Source: Dastarcus helophoroides
Lineage: Eukaryota; Arthropoda; Insecta; Coleoptera; Bothrideridae
Length of the DNA: 64,000 nucleotides
Assembly: GCA_028583605.1 (NCBI GenBank)
Contig: CM053331.1
Span: 18,088,857-18,152,856, forward strand
Direction: 5' to 3'
Positions 35,451 through 46,007 of this stretch are shown here, piece after piece. Made by a program: the position numbers and the translations under genes. How positions within the stretch are numbered: position 1 is the first letter of the stretch; each line of letters begins with the position of its first letter. The notes beneath the pieces were generated by a model that was given only the letters and a program-made list of their open reading frames with translations, was not told the origin of the DNA and ran no database searches.

Positions 35451-36873
35451 CAGGTTGAACCAAATTTGATTTCCACAATAGGGATCTCGTAAACTTTAAG
35501 AGATACAAGGAAGCTTAAAGAGGCAAAGTAGTGCAGAATTTAATGCCTAATATTATTCAGTTGGGAAAACAATTAAATTTCAATCCTTCTTGGTTTTATT
35601 TAGAAAAAACTGAAAATCGCCATTTTTCAAAATAAAGTATCTTGTTTATTTGAAGTCCGATTGAAAAATTTCAAAAATTGTAATTGATTGTTTTTTTAGT
35701 CTTTTTCATTGGTGTGCGTTAACTTTTTCAAATGTTTCCGAGAAAATTATGTCAACTTAATTATTTTTTATAGACGCCATAATGGATTTTATTATTTTTC
35801 AATTTGGCATATTTTTCTGATTAATTTAATATATGACATGTTATACTTGAAATTTGGTAAAGTGGGTCAAATGAGCTTATTTTTTTTAAACAAAAAAATT
35901 ATAGAAGGCGACGTAAGTGCCATAACTGTTAATAATAAAAATAGAGTACCTAATTACGTAACAATATTAAAAAAGTTATTAAAGTTAATTTTAACGGGCA
36001 TGTCCCCCTTTAAATGGCGTATTTCTATGAAAAAGTGTAGATATTTTAAAAATTTTATCGGCAATTCTTACAACAATTCATTTAGCATTGAATACTTATT
36101 CGTGTAACGTGAAATATCTAACAATCTAACATTAGAAATGACTCTCATATTTAGGCACATTATACATCTTAAAATATTTAACTTTTAGAAGGTCTAGAAC
36201 GCACACTTGCGTATGAGTCATGGAAGTCGTCCTTAATAAAGCCCTTAGAATGTTCTGAGAATTACGTAATTTAAAGGAAATCATGCACGTTACATTATTA
36301 ATAAATATTTCAATACTGCAAAGTTTGTTATAATATTTTTGGTTTTTTAATAATAATTATTGCTTTTTTAGGAACTGTATTTTTTATTATTAAAAGTTAT
36401 GGCACTTGCATCGCCTACTATAATTTTTTTGTTTAAAAATAAAAAAATTAGTTCACTACCACATTTGAAGTATGGCATGTCATATATCAAATTAATCAAA
36501 AAAATGTGCAAAATTCTAAAATGATAAAATTTAATATGATGCCTATAAGAAATAAAGAAGTTGACATAATTTTCTCGGAAACAGTTGAATTTAGAAAAAA
36601 TATTGTACCCCGATGAAAAGGCCTTAAAAACAACTAAATACATTTTTTTGAATTTTTTCAATCAGACCTCAAATAAACAAGTCACGGCTGATTTTTAAAA
36701 ATGGCGATTTTCAGTTTCTTCTAAATAAAATCAAGATGAATTGTAATTCAGTTGTTTTTTCAGCGGAATAATGTTAGGCATTAAATTCTGCATTACTTTT
36801 CCCATTTAAGCTTTCTTTTATCTCCAATGGTTTACAAGATCCCTGTAGCGGAAATCAAATTTGGTTCAATCTG
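35451..36873. mobile_element. Long-inverted-repeat family A, full copy 2
   Basis: A 1423-bp copy bounded by CAGGTTGAACCAAATTTG and TTGGTTCAATCTG, with TA outside both ends (35449-35450, 36874-36875), inserted in the LINE reverse transcriptase. Arms of about 450 bp and core as in copy 1. The open frames at 35709-36107 and 36368-36661 lie in the two arms and mirror each other; they are not genes. Confidence 0.85.
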
Positions 36874-36875
36874 TA

Positions 36876-37400
36876 TAAGAATCTCGATGTTGATGACCTT
36901 TTCCATCACTTTAAATATAACGGTCAACAAATAAAAAGGGCGATAGTTGTTATCCAGATTTTTTTTCTCTTTTTAGGGACAGGCTACCCCTAGCGATTTT
37001 CAGATGTTAGAAAATACACCTTTGTTGCAAGAGAGCGTATACAATTTGCTTAACACAGGAGTCAACTCTAAAGCGCACTTCTTAAGAAGAATAGCGAGCA
37101 TACCATCAAGCCAAAAGTTTTTAATGTGTCGAGCTCGAGCAAGATCTTCCTGATTGTTCGTTGTCTAAAAACAACTTCAGACAAGGAAATGTTAATCTTA
37201 GAAAGAATGGAAAGTTCTGTGTTTCGAGAATTTAGGTTGGAATTTTCAGCAAACATTAAGGCTAGCAGGGCAGTGTTTTCCTTGGAAATAGTCACAATAT
37301 TGTTGTTATCATTCAGTAAAGGTAAAATATTTAAAGATATAAAATTCTTTCCAATCGACTTTGCAAATCCGCAAAAGGGACTGGAACTTTTGGGCCGTTG
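36876..37400 (-). pseudogene. LINE reverse transcriptase, N-terminal part
   Basis: The - strand shows ENTALLALMFAENSNL, IRKILLELDTLKTFGLMV (where FGLDG is normal), LELTPVLSKLYTLS, NKGVFSNI and NNYRPF, the front blocks of a CR1/Jockey-type RT. One frame is open over 37068-37295; elsewhere stops and shifts occur. Confidence 0.8.
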
Positions 37401-37716
37401 ACTAGCCTCTGGCGCATTTTACGATAGAAATTGCTCTTGCCTCGTCAATAACCTGTTTACGAAAATTTCATGCATTCACAAAGGTGGTTCGAGTCTCGAT
37501 TGAGGGATTATTTCGCCAACGACGATATGCGAGATTTTTGCAGAAGACAGCCTAAGCACATTTTTTGCTGAACCAAGATGTGCCGGAGACAGACTTCTTT
37601 TGGGAATGGGGAATTGAGCATTCCATACCAACCGAGATAGTTTCAGTGATGGATTTGGCGACTAAGGAAGGGTTATCCGAAGTAAAACAGACTTCTTGTC
37701 ATGAAAAAGATTTTTT

Positions 37717-37945
37717 TATAAAACGGACAGGTGCTTGGTTATCTTCAAAAATTGAAATACAAATCTTATCCCCTGAAACCAAGAAAGATTAAAAAATACA
37801 AAAAAGGTTGCTCTAACGCGTTTCGATTGCCAAACTATTATCTTCAGAGAGATGCAGTATCTTTCTAAAGATGATAGTCTGGCTATCGAAACGCGTTAGA
37901 GCAACCTTTTTTGTGTTTTTTACTTTTTCTAGGTTTCAGGGGATA
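37717..37945. repeat. Palindrome with hammerhead-like motif, copy 2
   Basis: Related to 24690-24905: AAGAAAGATTAAAAAA, GGTTGCTCTAACGCG and TTTCGATTGCCAAACTAT pair with ATAGTCTGGCTATCGAAA, CGCGTTAGAGCAACC and the right flank. On the - strand the left arm keeps CTGAAGA and GAAACGCGTT; on the + strand the right arm has CTAAAGA, a lost core. It interrupts the LINE between endonuclease and RT. Confidence 0.6.
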
Positions 37946-38175
37946 TTTCAAGGGGTATTTTTATTTATGGAAAAGATGCAAGAAAGTCTCTTAATTATTT
38001 TTAGTTGGCAGGGTTAAAATGCCAAACCCTACGGGGTTGTGTCTGAGAAAAAGGTGGTATATGAAGGCAAGCGAGAGGCTACTACAAGCTTCTGATCGCA
38101 ATTTCCAAGCGGCGATGTCACAGTGGTTTTATACGAATTTGGAGAACTTGTAAGGAAAATGTCGAGTAGAATAGG

Positions 38176-38690
38176 TTAATGGACATCTACAGGAATTCTT
38201 GTGGGTTCCTCAACCAATTGCGATAGTCCAAAAGTGATGGCGAAGGTGCCTCCCACCCTTCCCGCGTTGTCAGTTCGGGAAGAAAATCTTAACCAGGGGA
38301 CGTTGTGTACGCTGAAGTCACCAAGAAAGACATCCTCAGTGTTTGGATAATTTATCTGTAGCTGATCGAAAGCTGCAAAGAGATAAGAAAAGAACTGTCT
38401 GAATGAGGGATTGTTTTGAAACAGATAACGTAAACAAATGAATATTACTTCGCTTTTGGAGCAGATTTTCAGCCAAATCACATCATGACCAGCAGGTTCC
38501 AGTGTTTTCTCTCATTGTGTCGAAACTTTGTGTGCAAGTTGTAATTAGGAAAAAGCAAATGCACCGTACTGATGAATGGGGAGACTTGGGTTTCTACCAG
38601 AGACAGCACATGGGGTTTTTCATTTTGAAGGTGTCGATGAACCGAGTTTAGATTTGGATTTATCCCCCGAATGTTATAGAACTAAATTTT
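38176..38690 (-). pseudogene. LINE endonuclease domain remnant
   Basis: Apurinic/apyrimidinic-type endonuclease of a non-LTR retrotransposon. Visible are NIRGINPNLNSVH (domain start), VETQVSPF (with the metal-binding Glu), IWLKICSKSEVIFICLRYL, NNPSFRQFF and FLGDFSVHNVPWL (GDFN usually), then QLVEEPTRIP. The part from 38481 to 38176 is open; upstream text needs frame changes. Confidence 0.85.
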
Positions 38691-39365
38691 GAATGAATTA
38701 TTATGATAATTGATGAAAAAGATTCTGATTAAAAATAAATTTAAGTAATGTGCTCAACCAGAACGATATTTTTTAACTCATTTAGAGTTGAGTTGTTGTC
38801 AGAAAACTGTCAAGATCTCACGATATCTATCTGTCAGTAGCTCAATTACCTGTACATTTTTTGTGAAAATGATTGTTTAAGACTGGAGTAGTGCGGTTGA
38901 ATTATTCTAGAATACTTATTTAAAGACTTTACCACTGCATTTGATTTATCGAGAAATATTTTCGCTTGAAAAAAGTGTCGATGAAAATACAGCTCTTTTT
39001 GGGTCGCGTTTACGTACCTTGATGTCGAAGCTTTCCTGCGATGGTGTACGATTTTCTTCACAGAAAAATTTGCAAACGTCTGCCTAGAGACAATTTTCGG
39101 GATTTTCACATGCTTCTTAAGAAATATCGCGATATCGAGAGCCACTCAAAAAACTGACTGACTCAGATGACTTCAAGATAAATTCTGCCCAATCCGAAAT
39201 TAGGTCACAGGAAAAAAGGTATGATTTCAAGAAAACTCGTCTTAAATTTATTTATTGAAAGACTGTTTATCACGTGATTGGGGATTCCAAAAAGTCAAAG
39301 AATAATTGAAATACTTCGACTTTAAATTCTGTTTCTCAAACAAATCCCACATTTTCCAAGGAATT
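38691..39365. other. Unassigned sequence
   Basis: Contains a 99-codon open frame at 38846-39145 (-), Lys/His/Ser-rich with no recognised family; it could be a fragment of an element or chance. Nothing else is supported. Confidence 0.35.
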
Positions 39366-39369
39366 TTTG

Positions 39370-41050
39370 TCTGTGGTGCCCTCCAACAAACTTGTTTGTT
39401 ATGGTTGTTATACCCCTGACTGTATTCGTTTTAAATGTCCAAACTGTTTAGAAAACTAGAATTATAGTTCTGATTCGCCTAGAGAAATAAAAATCTCTCC
39501 GATTTTACTAATCAACTTTGACTTGTACAAATTCTAAATCTCTTTCTAATACCATTTTTACTCATTTCTACTGCTACTAGTGATAGTGTTGGCTTTGCAG
39601 TTTCAGGTGCTTTAATTAGTATTGATGTGAATACTTTGCCCGAATTTTTTAAACAAAAGGACTATGGCTTTAAAAATTAGCAGGTTCGTTTATCCTTTTG
39701 TGATTGTGATGTTCGAGAGGAAATGGTTTTAATTACAGATGTCGATATTTGCCCTAGAAATAGTCGTTTCTTTTTAATTTACTACTTCGCCTCATTTCCA
39801 AAATAATCACACACTGTTAGTTGTTGATTGCTTAAAAAGGTTACAAAGCCTTAGATATTCCCGACGAACATTGGTTCTTTAATGATAAATCCGATAAGCG
39901 TTATTCTTTTTATAGTGAATATCGTACTCTCCCAAATGTGAAAGTTTTTCAACTAGCTAAACTTTCTTTTCGCAGTGATAAAGGTGTGTCCTCAGATTCT
40001 TCTCTGAATCAATCAATGAATCTCTCAGTAAATATACAACTGTTTTTAAACTTAGTGGTTCCACTGATTTTGTTGTTCATAAAAATTAAGGCAGTTGACC
40101 ATAATACAATTGCTGTTCCATCTTATCTATTTAGCAAGGCTAAAAACAATTTTTTGAAAGAAGAACTAGGTAGACTGCTTTTGGAAAATATCATCATAGA
40201 TTGTGAATCAGCTTGGTCTGTATGCTTTTTACTCGTACCGAATAAGGATGAAAAACTAAGATTATCTGTCCGATAGTCATTTTTAAACTTTTAAATGCTA
40301 TTACAGTATCTAATATTTATCCAATGCCACAAATCGATGATTTGTTACACACAGCTAAACGAACATGTTTTAAGTCGACAATAGATCTTTATTATATTTG
40401 AGCGTCAAACTTGGTGCTCAAAGAGATATTTTCGTCAGAGACTACGTAAAATATCTCGGTCATCTTAAAATTTCAAATGATATTCAGGTGCATCCTGATA
40501 AAATGTTAGCCATCCAAAACCTAAACCTACCTACGAGTGTAAAACATTTGTCCAAAAATTTTGTTTAAACTGGCTGCGAAAATGTATACTAAACTTAGCT
40601 GCAATTTCAACGCCACTAACAAATCTTTTGAAGCAAAATATTACGTTTAGATTAAGGTTGGAAGAAGCCGAGGCATTTAAGACTTTAAAAGATAAATTGA
40701 TCTTTGTTCCTATTCTTATACATACTGATCGATCAAAACCGTACATTTTGTCTGCAGATGCAAGCCATTTTGCGTTAGGTACTGTTCTGCTTTAGGGTGA
40801 GGGAGACATGGAACGCCTGTTAAATATGTAGATTACCTTTACTTCCGAAAGAAATTATTTGGTCACTGAACTTGAAGTACTTTGTACTTCTAATTGTATA
40901 TGCATGGTATATGCATGCACAGAAAAGTTCAGAACTTTCTTGAAGGCGCTGAAGTGACAATTATTGCAAGTGATCACCAACTGCTTTAGTGAAGAAGAAA
41001 TATACAACTAAAGGCAGTGACTTGCAAATAGTCTGTACATATCGGCCAAT
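39370..41050 (+). mobile_element. Ty3/gypsy LTR retrotransposon remnant
   Basis: A decayed gag-pol segment in order: a zinc-knuckle-like CYGCYTPDCIRFKCPNC (about 39398-39450); a damaged protease region; RT front (VDHNTIAVPSYLFSKAKNNF, LLENIIIDCESAWS, LVPNKDEKLRL in 39938-40276); RT centre (YPMPQIDDLLHTAKRTCF, STIDL); and an RNase H start (KPYILSADASHFALGTVLL, ERNYLVTELE). Multiple stops and shifts. No LTRs, integrase or env-like part were recognised, so it is a fragment. Confidence 0.8.
39938..40276 (+). pseudogene. Gypsy reverse transcriptase front, open segment
   Basis: The longest intact piece of the gypsy remnant, 112 codons. It holds the conserved linker before RT (basic/hydrophobic KVDH-type text), the KKEI-like helix (here KNNFLKEELGRLL), the IIDCESAWS motif and the LVPNKDEKLRLSVR block that precedes the first catalytic Asp motif. 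The frame ends in a stop at 40276; RT continues in another frame. Not expected to be functional. Confidence 0.75.
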
Positions 41051-41295
41051 ATTTTTATATCAGGGGGTAAGTGATGCATATTATTTTGTCGGACATTTAA
41101 ATAAAGCTTTTTAATTTTCAAAACAAATTACACGGTTCTTGAAATAATTAAATAATATTAATATTTATTATTCTAAATTTTTAATTATTAGAATACAATT
41201 TTGTTTTTTAAAAAGGAATGTCCTCCAATTTAATATTTTTCTTAGAAATTATTACAGATTACTGTAAACAACTTTTCACTTCACCTAACTAGAAG

Positions 41296-41658
41296 CTAAT
41301 ATTTTCTCCTTCTTCTGTTTCCTCTTGTTAGCCGCGTAATAGATCGGTGATTCTGATAATCTGTGGGGAACGGTGTGGTATACTCGTCCGCCAAATATCT
41401 GTGATTTGGATAATCTGTCGACAACGATGTTGTATATACGTCCACCAAATACCGAAATCCTTTTGATCTTGCACTATTGAATACTAAGTTGACCCATTCC
41501 ATTCCAACACCACCTTCTGAAATATGAATACTTGCTGCCGGATTAGCCATATCCATATTAATTATTCTTATCTGTGTAATGGCTAAATCTGGTTTGCCAG
41601 CATAAACTTTGAAATCCATTCGTTTAGACCAAGGAACATTTCCATGAGTACGTATGAC
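41296..41658 (-). CDS. MBF2-like protein, probable last exon
   Basis: A pyrimidine-poor but clear acceptor (TTTTTTAG, - strand) lies just before 41658. From there the phase-0 frame reads VIRTHGNVPWSKRMDFKVY and runs 120 residues to a stop at 41296. ITQIRIINMD, ASIHISEGGVGMEWVNLVF and SARSKGFRYLVDVY follow the pattern of the insect MBF2 family (small secreted or coactivator-like proteins with GG-G and a closing I/V-Y strand). After the expected end it carries an extra tail made of a duplicated segment (VDVYTTSLSTDYPNHR, then ADEYTTPFPTDYQNHR) and a very basic end (RGNRRRRKY). The upstream exon with a signal peptide was not found between this exon and the LINE at 42565. Identity rests on pattern memory; the family call is moderate. 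Confidence 0.45.
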   Translation of the reverse strand, partial: VIRTHGNVPWSKRMDFKVYAGKPDLAITQIRIINMDMANPAASIHISEGGVGMEWVNLVFNSARSKGFRYLVDVYTTSLSTDYPNHRYLADEYTTPFPTDYQNHRSITRLTRGNRRRRKY

Positions 41659-41984
41659 CTAAAAAAGACATAGATGCTTAGATATTTAAAATCCTATGTA
41701 TATTTATTAGCATTAATAAAGTCGATATTTTGTTTAATGGGTTTACAGAATATCTTTAAAAAATTAATCATAAAATCCTAATTAGATAGCTTATTTAATA
41801 TTTATAAAACAAAACGGCTTCAACATTACACTCTTGTAAAATGTTAGATTAAAAATGATTATATTGACATTCAAAACACTATCACGTATTACACTTTAGA
41901 TCCCTATACCTTAGGGGTTAACTATATTTAATTCATTATTAAATGAAAATTTCTTTAAAAAAATATTTATTTATATGTAATATT

Positions 41985-42330
41985 TATTAATGTATTTCAT
42001 ATATTTTTGAAGAGACAATTGTTTTTACATGACCTGCCACTTGAAAAAAATCTGTATAAATGTTATTTTTTTGGGACAGCTCCTAGGTTTTATTTTTGGC
42101 TATAACATTTGGCATATTCAAGTCTTTAAAATATTTTGCTGAATTCGAGCATATAGAATCCATAAGAAAAAACAAAGCTGGTGTGATTTTCTCAGAAGGT
42201 ATTTAATACGAAAAATAACTAGGCCACTGTAAATCTTTTAAGAAACCAAGAAAAAATGGATGACAAATAAAAAAGTTTAGTAGATTTTAGAAAATGACGA
42301 TTTCTATGCTTTTCTTAGGGAGATTGCTCA
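41985..42330. repeat. Interspersed repeat family B, copy 2
   Basis: Shares ATTGTTTTTACATG, CACTTGAAA, TTTTTTTGGGACA and TGATTTTCTCAGAAG with 21600-22020 and, more weakly, with the arm of family A (ATAGAATCCATAAGAAA). Non-coding. Confidence 0.5.
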
Positions 42331-42882
42331 CCAAAGTAGCGTGGCATATGATGTCGTGCGTAACGTGACAAGGGTGTGCATCTAGCATGCCAGATTGAAT
42401 TAAACTTATCTTCGACACTGTAGCAACGCAAGTTTTTTTTTTATATTCTTACACAATGCATTATAGATTTTGGTCTCCAAATTCAAAATGCAAACTCTGT
42501 TTCATGTTGGCAAAGTATTGCCATGTCATCTATAAAAATAAACCATAAATAGATAATAATAATAACCCTGGAGGGGTTGCTAATTCCCCATTGGCCGCCT
42601 CCCCAGGTGGCGGACAGGGGAACGCCTTCCAGATATGGATGGCACCGGGGAAATAAAATACCCGGAGTGGACCAAAACTAGCAAGTAGCGTCTGATCCTA
42701 AAAGGGTGGCTACAAGCAGCGTCTATTCTTCAGGTGAGAAGCGGCTGAAAGCAAAACCTGGCGGTAGGTAAAAAACGCAAGCCCATTGAAAAATAGAGAG
42801 GAGAAACCCAAATAGGGCTCGGAAACCGACGCTATCCGAGGATCGTCGGGGCATCTCTGGAGCCATCGCTGGAGATGACAGC

Positions 42883-43677
42883 ATGCAGTACGATGGTAGC
42901 CCTTCGTTTATCAGGCGGACGAGGGCCAATCAAACTGTTACAGCCAAAAACATCAACATACCAGCTAAGGATGCTTTGCAGGGAAATATCCCGGCAACCA
43001 CCAAAGCAGGTCTAACAAGACAACGCATGGTTTGGACCGATGAGATGAACCAACACGTCATGCGCCACTATTTCATCGCCACAAAACTAACCATTAGAGC
43101 ATAATTTCGATCACACATGCATAATCTGTTTATAGAGAAATATCCACATCTAAGACACATTACTGAACAAAGACTGATGGACCAAAAAAGGGTAATAACA
43201 ACCAATAATAGATTACCACCAAATCAGATTCAAAAGATCAAGGAAGAAATTATAACATCGCTAAATCTAGTACCAGGTGAAGAACAGGCACAAGCGTTAA
43301 TGCCCCCCCCCCCCTCGCATATTCAACAATTGAACATCACAGAATTACCATCCCCAACAATGCCACAGCAGAACGTAACAACACAAGCAATGCAAAATAC
43401 GGAAGAGTCAGTTAAAGATGAACTAAGTAAACAGATCATACGATGGAAACAAATCGATCCAAGAAAAAGACCAAGACTCCCTCGACTAAGATGCAATAAA
43501 GACACGTACAAGATAATACAATCTCTCAACAAAATGATAACAACAATTATAGCTACTAACTGTGCTTACTCATTAGAAGAAGTACACACCATTGTATACA
43601 GTGCGGCATATACAAGGTTAGCTCTAAACCACCAAAAAGTCAATTTCCAAAAAAAACAACACACCGAGAATTCCTGA
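42883..43677 (+). pseudogene. LINE N-terminal region with Myb-like domain
   Basis: Two frames (42883-43104 and 43117-43677) separated by one stop and a small shift. The first ends in RQRMVWTDEMNQHVMRHYF, a Trp-centred Myb-like start; the second continues FIEKYPHLRHITEQRLMDQK with NNRLPPNQIQKIKEEI. This arrangement precedes RT in R2/R4/Dong-type LINEs, where it binds target DNA. A run of 12 C at 43303-43314 encodes Pro residues and may be a slippage site. Confidence 0.75.
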
Positions 43678-44717
43678 CTGGCAAAAGAGACTAGAAAAGA
43701 AAATATAATAATTAGACAAGATATAGGACGACTCACTCAATATATCAACGGAAACAGATCTAATAAATTACTAAAAAGAGTTAAAAAGCTTAGCATTTCA
43801 AACACCAAAACACTCCAGAAATTGAGCTGGACATCTTAAAACAAAAAATAGCTGTCTACAGTACAAGGCTAAGAAGGTACAAGGAAACAAACGGCAAAAA
43901 ACAACAAAACAATATCTTCCGAAATAATGAAAACAGTTTCTACAATAACATCACACCAACGGAAAAGGGAACAATCATACTACCTAGCAAAGAAGAAGTA
44001 TCAATGTTCTGGAGCAAGATATGGAGTAAACCTGTAAACCATAACAAAACAGCAAAATGGATCCAAGACAAGCAGAAACACTTTGCACATATTTAAGTAT
44101 CCCAAGACATAACAATTATAATAGCAGAACTAGAAAAAGTTATAAAGAAAACACACAAACGGAAAGCACCAGGAATAGATGGCATTCAAAATTTTTGGTA
44201 CAAACAATTATCTTTAATACATGGACCACTTGCACAAGCCATAAATGTATTTTAAATAATCCTAAAAAACACCGGCATTTCTAACTGAAGGTCTCACCTA
44301 TATAAAGCCAAAATGTCCGAATACTCGAAACCCAGCAAACTACCGTCCGATTACACATGTCCATCGACATTATATAAGATAATCACCTCGATAATCACGG
44401 AAAAATTGGACACACATTTACACATAAACAACATACTGACAGAAGAACAAAAAGGATGTAGAATGAAAAGTCAAGGCCGAAAAGAACAACTTGTAATCGA
44501 TATATAATAATAAAACAAGCAGAAAAACATCAGCGAAATCTATATACTTGCCACATAGACTACCAAAAAGCTTTTGACTCCGTTCCCCATAGCTGGTTGA
44601 AACAGATTCTAGAAATATATAAAGTCCCAAAAACACTAAATACATTCTTAGGCCTCAAAGATCCAACAGCTTCTCCCATTTCCCAAAGATAAAATTTCAT
44701 CGTTTTGTTCTAACGGC

Positions 44718-45035
44718 GTGTACAGGGTTCCTTGTTCTTGTGGTTCAGTGTATATCGGAGAAACGGGGCGATCATTTAAGACGCGAGTATCCGAGCACCA
44801 AAGATGTCTTAGGTCTGGTTTATTTTCGCAGTCAGTCATTGCCAAACATCAACATGAGACCGGACATAAGATTCTCTTTGATAATATTTCAATTATATCC
44901 AATATTCCCAATTACTATAATAGGAAGATACGCGAAGCCTTTGGATTCCAAAAATTCCCCAAAAACATCAACAGAGACGACGGTTACATGCTTTCCTCCA
45001 TCTGGAAACCAACCATCGGAAATCTTCGGAAGTGA
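44718..45035 (+). pseudogene. Penelope GIY-YIG endonuclease domain
   Basis: 105 codons. MYRVPCSCGSVYIGETGRSF is the GIY-YIG start of Penelope-like elements, with a Cys pair (PCSC) of the Zn-binding kind. It is followed by KTRVSEHQRCLRSG (with the catalytic Arg), SVIAKHQHETGHKILFDNI and YYNRKIREAFGFQKFPKNIN (with the metal-binding Glu), and ends after DDGYMLSSIWKP. In the full element this domain follows RT and nicks target DNA. Here it lacks RT and a promoter, so it is a fragment, though the domain itself is intact. The tail frames at 45229-45510 are non-coding. Confidence 0.9.
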
Positions 45036-45301
45036 TCGCGCAGACGAATGGTATATAAAGTTTCCCTTTCCCACTTTCCTATCAGAAGAGTTTCGCCTCT
45101 GGTATGGTGGACATACTGAGTTACCGTGCTCTTCTGTCTAAACTTTCTTATCCTTTGTACCAATTTTCAATTCAGAAGAGTTTCGCCTCTGGTATGGTGG
45201 ACATACTGAGTTACCGTGCTCTGATGTTTTGAAATTGGTCTTTCCATTCTTTCGTTTTTTGCATATTCCCTCATATTCCTCTTTTCATTTTTTCTTTTCT
45301 T

Positions 45302-45346
45302 TGTTCCTGAAGAAGCCCCCTACGATGGTGGGCGAAACGTCGAACA
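45302..45346 (+). ncRNA. Hammerhead-like ribozyme of Penelope tail
   Basis: Boxes in order: stem I TGTTC (45302-45306), CTGAAGA (45307-45313), one extra A, stem II GCCC (45315-45318) and GGGC (45330-45333), GAAA (45334-45337), a minimal palindromic stem III ACGT with GTC at the cleavage position (after 45341), and GAACA (45342-45346) closing stem I. Hammerheads with tiny stem III are known from Penelope-like elements. The extra A after the core is non-canonical, so activity is uncertain. Confidence 0.55.
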
Positions 45347-46007
45347 CTTTTAGTAGTTCTTTGACACGGTCCAATCCCGGAAGAAGTATATTCTGTACTG
45401 ACTCTGGCCGTGGAAGCCTTCGTTATCACATTCTTAGGACACCCAATGAAATCGTAGAAAACGACTATACACCTAAACACGGGAAACGAAGACACAAGCG
45501 TACACACTGACCACATATTAATAAAGAGGGGTATTTTTCAAGGTGATTTCTTAAGCGCCCTTTGGTCTGTACAGCCCTAAATCCACTATCGAGGTCACTT
45601 AATCAGACGACATACGGCTTTCATTTAAAGGATAGATCAAGGATAGAGCACACAATAAGTCACCTCATGTATATGGATGACATCAAAATATATGGTTCAA
45701 CACCCACTCAAAGCAAATACCAGATTAAAACAACCGAAGGTGTCAGTAAAGACCTGAGCATGCAGTTTGGGATAGATAAATGCAAAGTCTTCAGAGAATA
45801 GAAACAATGAACAACGAATTTATAGAGATGATGGAAGAACACGAAACATACAAATATCTGGGATTTCAGCAAAATGCCAGACTAAACCACAAACAAATAA
45901 AAATACAAATAATTTAAAACTATAAAAAACAAATATCGACCTTCCTAAACTCAAAACTAAACTCTAAAAATATTATAAAAGCCATCAATACCTACGCAAT
46001 ACTACTT

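Larger units (their letters stand above)
35050..38690 (-). mobile_element. CR1/Jockey-type LINE, broken by two insertions
   Basis: Reading leftwards from 38690: an apurinic-type endonuclease beginning NIRGINPNLNSVHRHLQ with KPHVLSLVETQ, and further on FLGDFSVHNVPWL; a linker; a palindrome insertion (37717-37945); RT front motifs including NNYRP at about 36940; then family A copy 2 (35451-36873). After that come the RT centre (QYGFR, GEARPVALDILKTFDRIWH, ISNFLADRSL). The element ends near 35050 before any recognised 3' end. Stops and shifts occur throughout. Confidence 0.85.
44653..45427 (+). mobile_element. Penelope-like element, 5'-truncated insertion
   Basis: A 775-bp insertion bounded by an 11-bp duplication ACATTCTTAGG (44642-44652 and 45428-45438), lying within the RT of the + strand LINE. 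It holds the GIY-YIG end of a Penelope ORF (44718-45035), then a non-coding tail with two 50-bp repeats 90 bp apart (from 45082 and 45172) and a hammerhead-like motif (45302-45346). It ends GAAGCCTTCGTTATC. The reverse transcriptase part is missing through 5' truncation. A matching tail lies at 12155-12502. Confidence 0.9.

Noticed and set aside
35709..36661. Two moderately long frames (132 and 97 codons)
   Set aside because: They lie in the two mirrored arms of family A and recur in the other copy with breaks, so they are not conserved as protein.
38846..39145. 99-codon - strand frame next to the LINE
   Set aside because: No motif of LINE ORF1 or of any known family; not contiguous in frame with the endonuclease.
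39370..41100. LTRs or envelope gene for the gypsy remnant
   Set aside because: No direct terminal repeats were found around the pol fragment and no env-like frame follows RNase H.
42641..42930. Separate gene on the - strand (68 codons) at the LINE start
   Set aside because: It overlaps the 5' leader and first codons of the + strand LINE and has no motif.
45229..45516. Frames of 93 and 81 codons with related ones at 11943-12350
   Set aside because: They are the non-coding Penelope tail, present in two copies and read on either strand.
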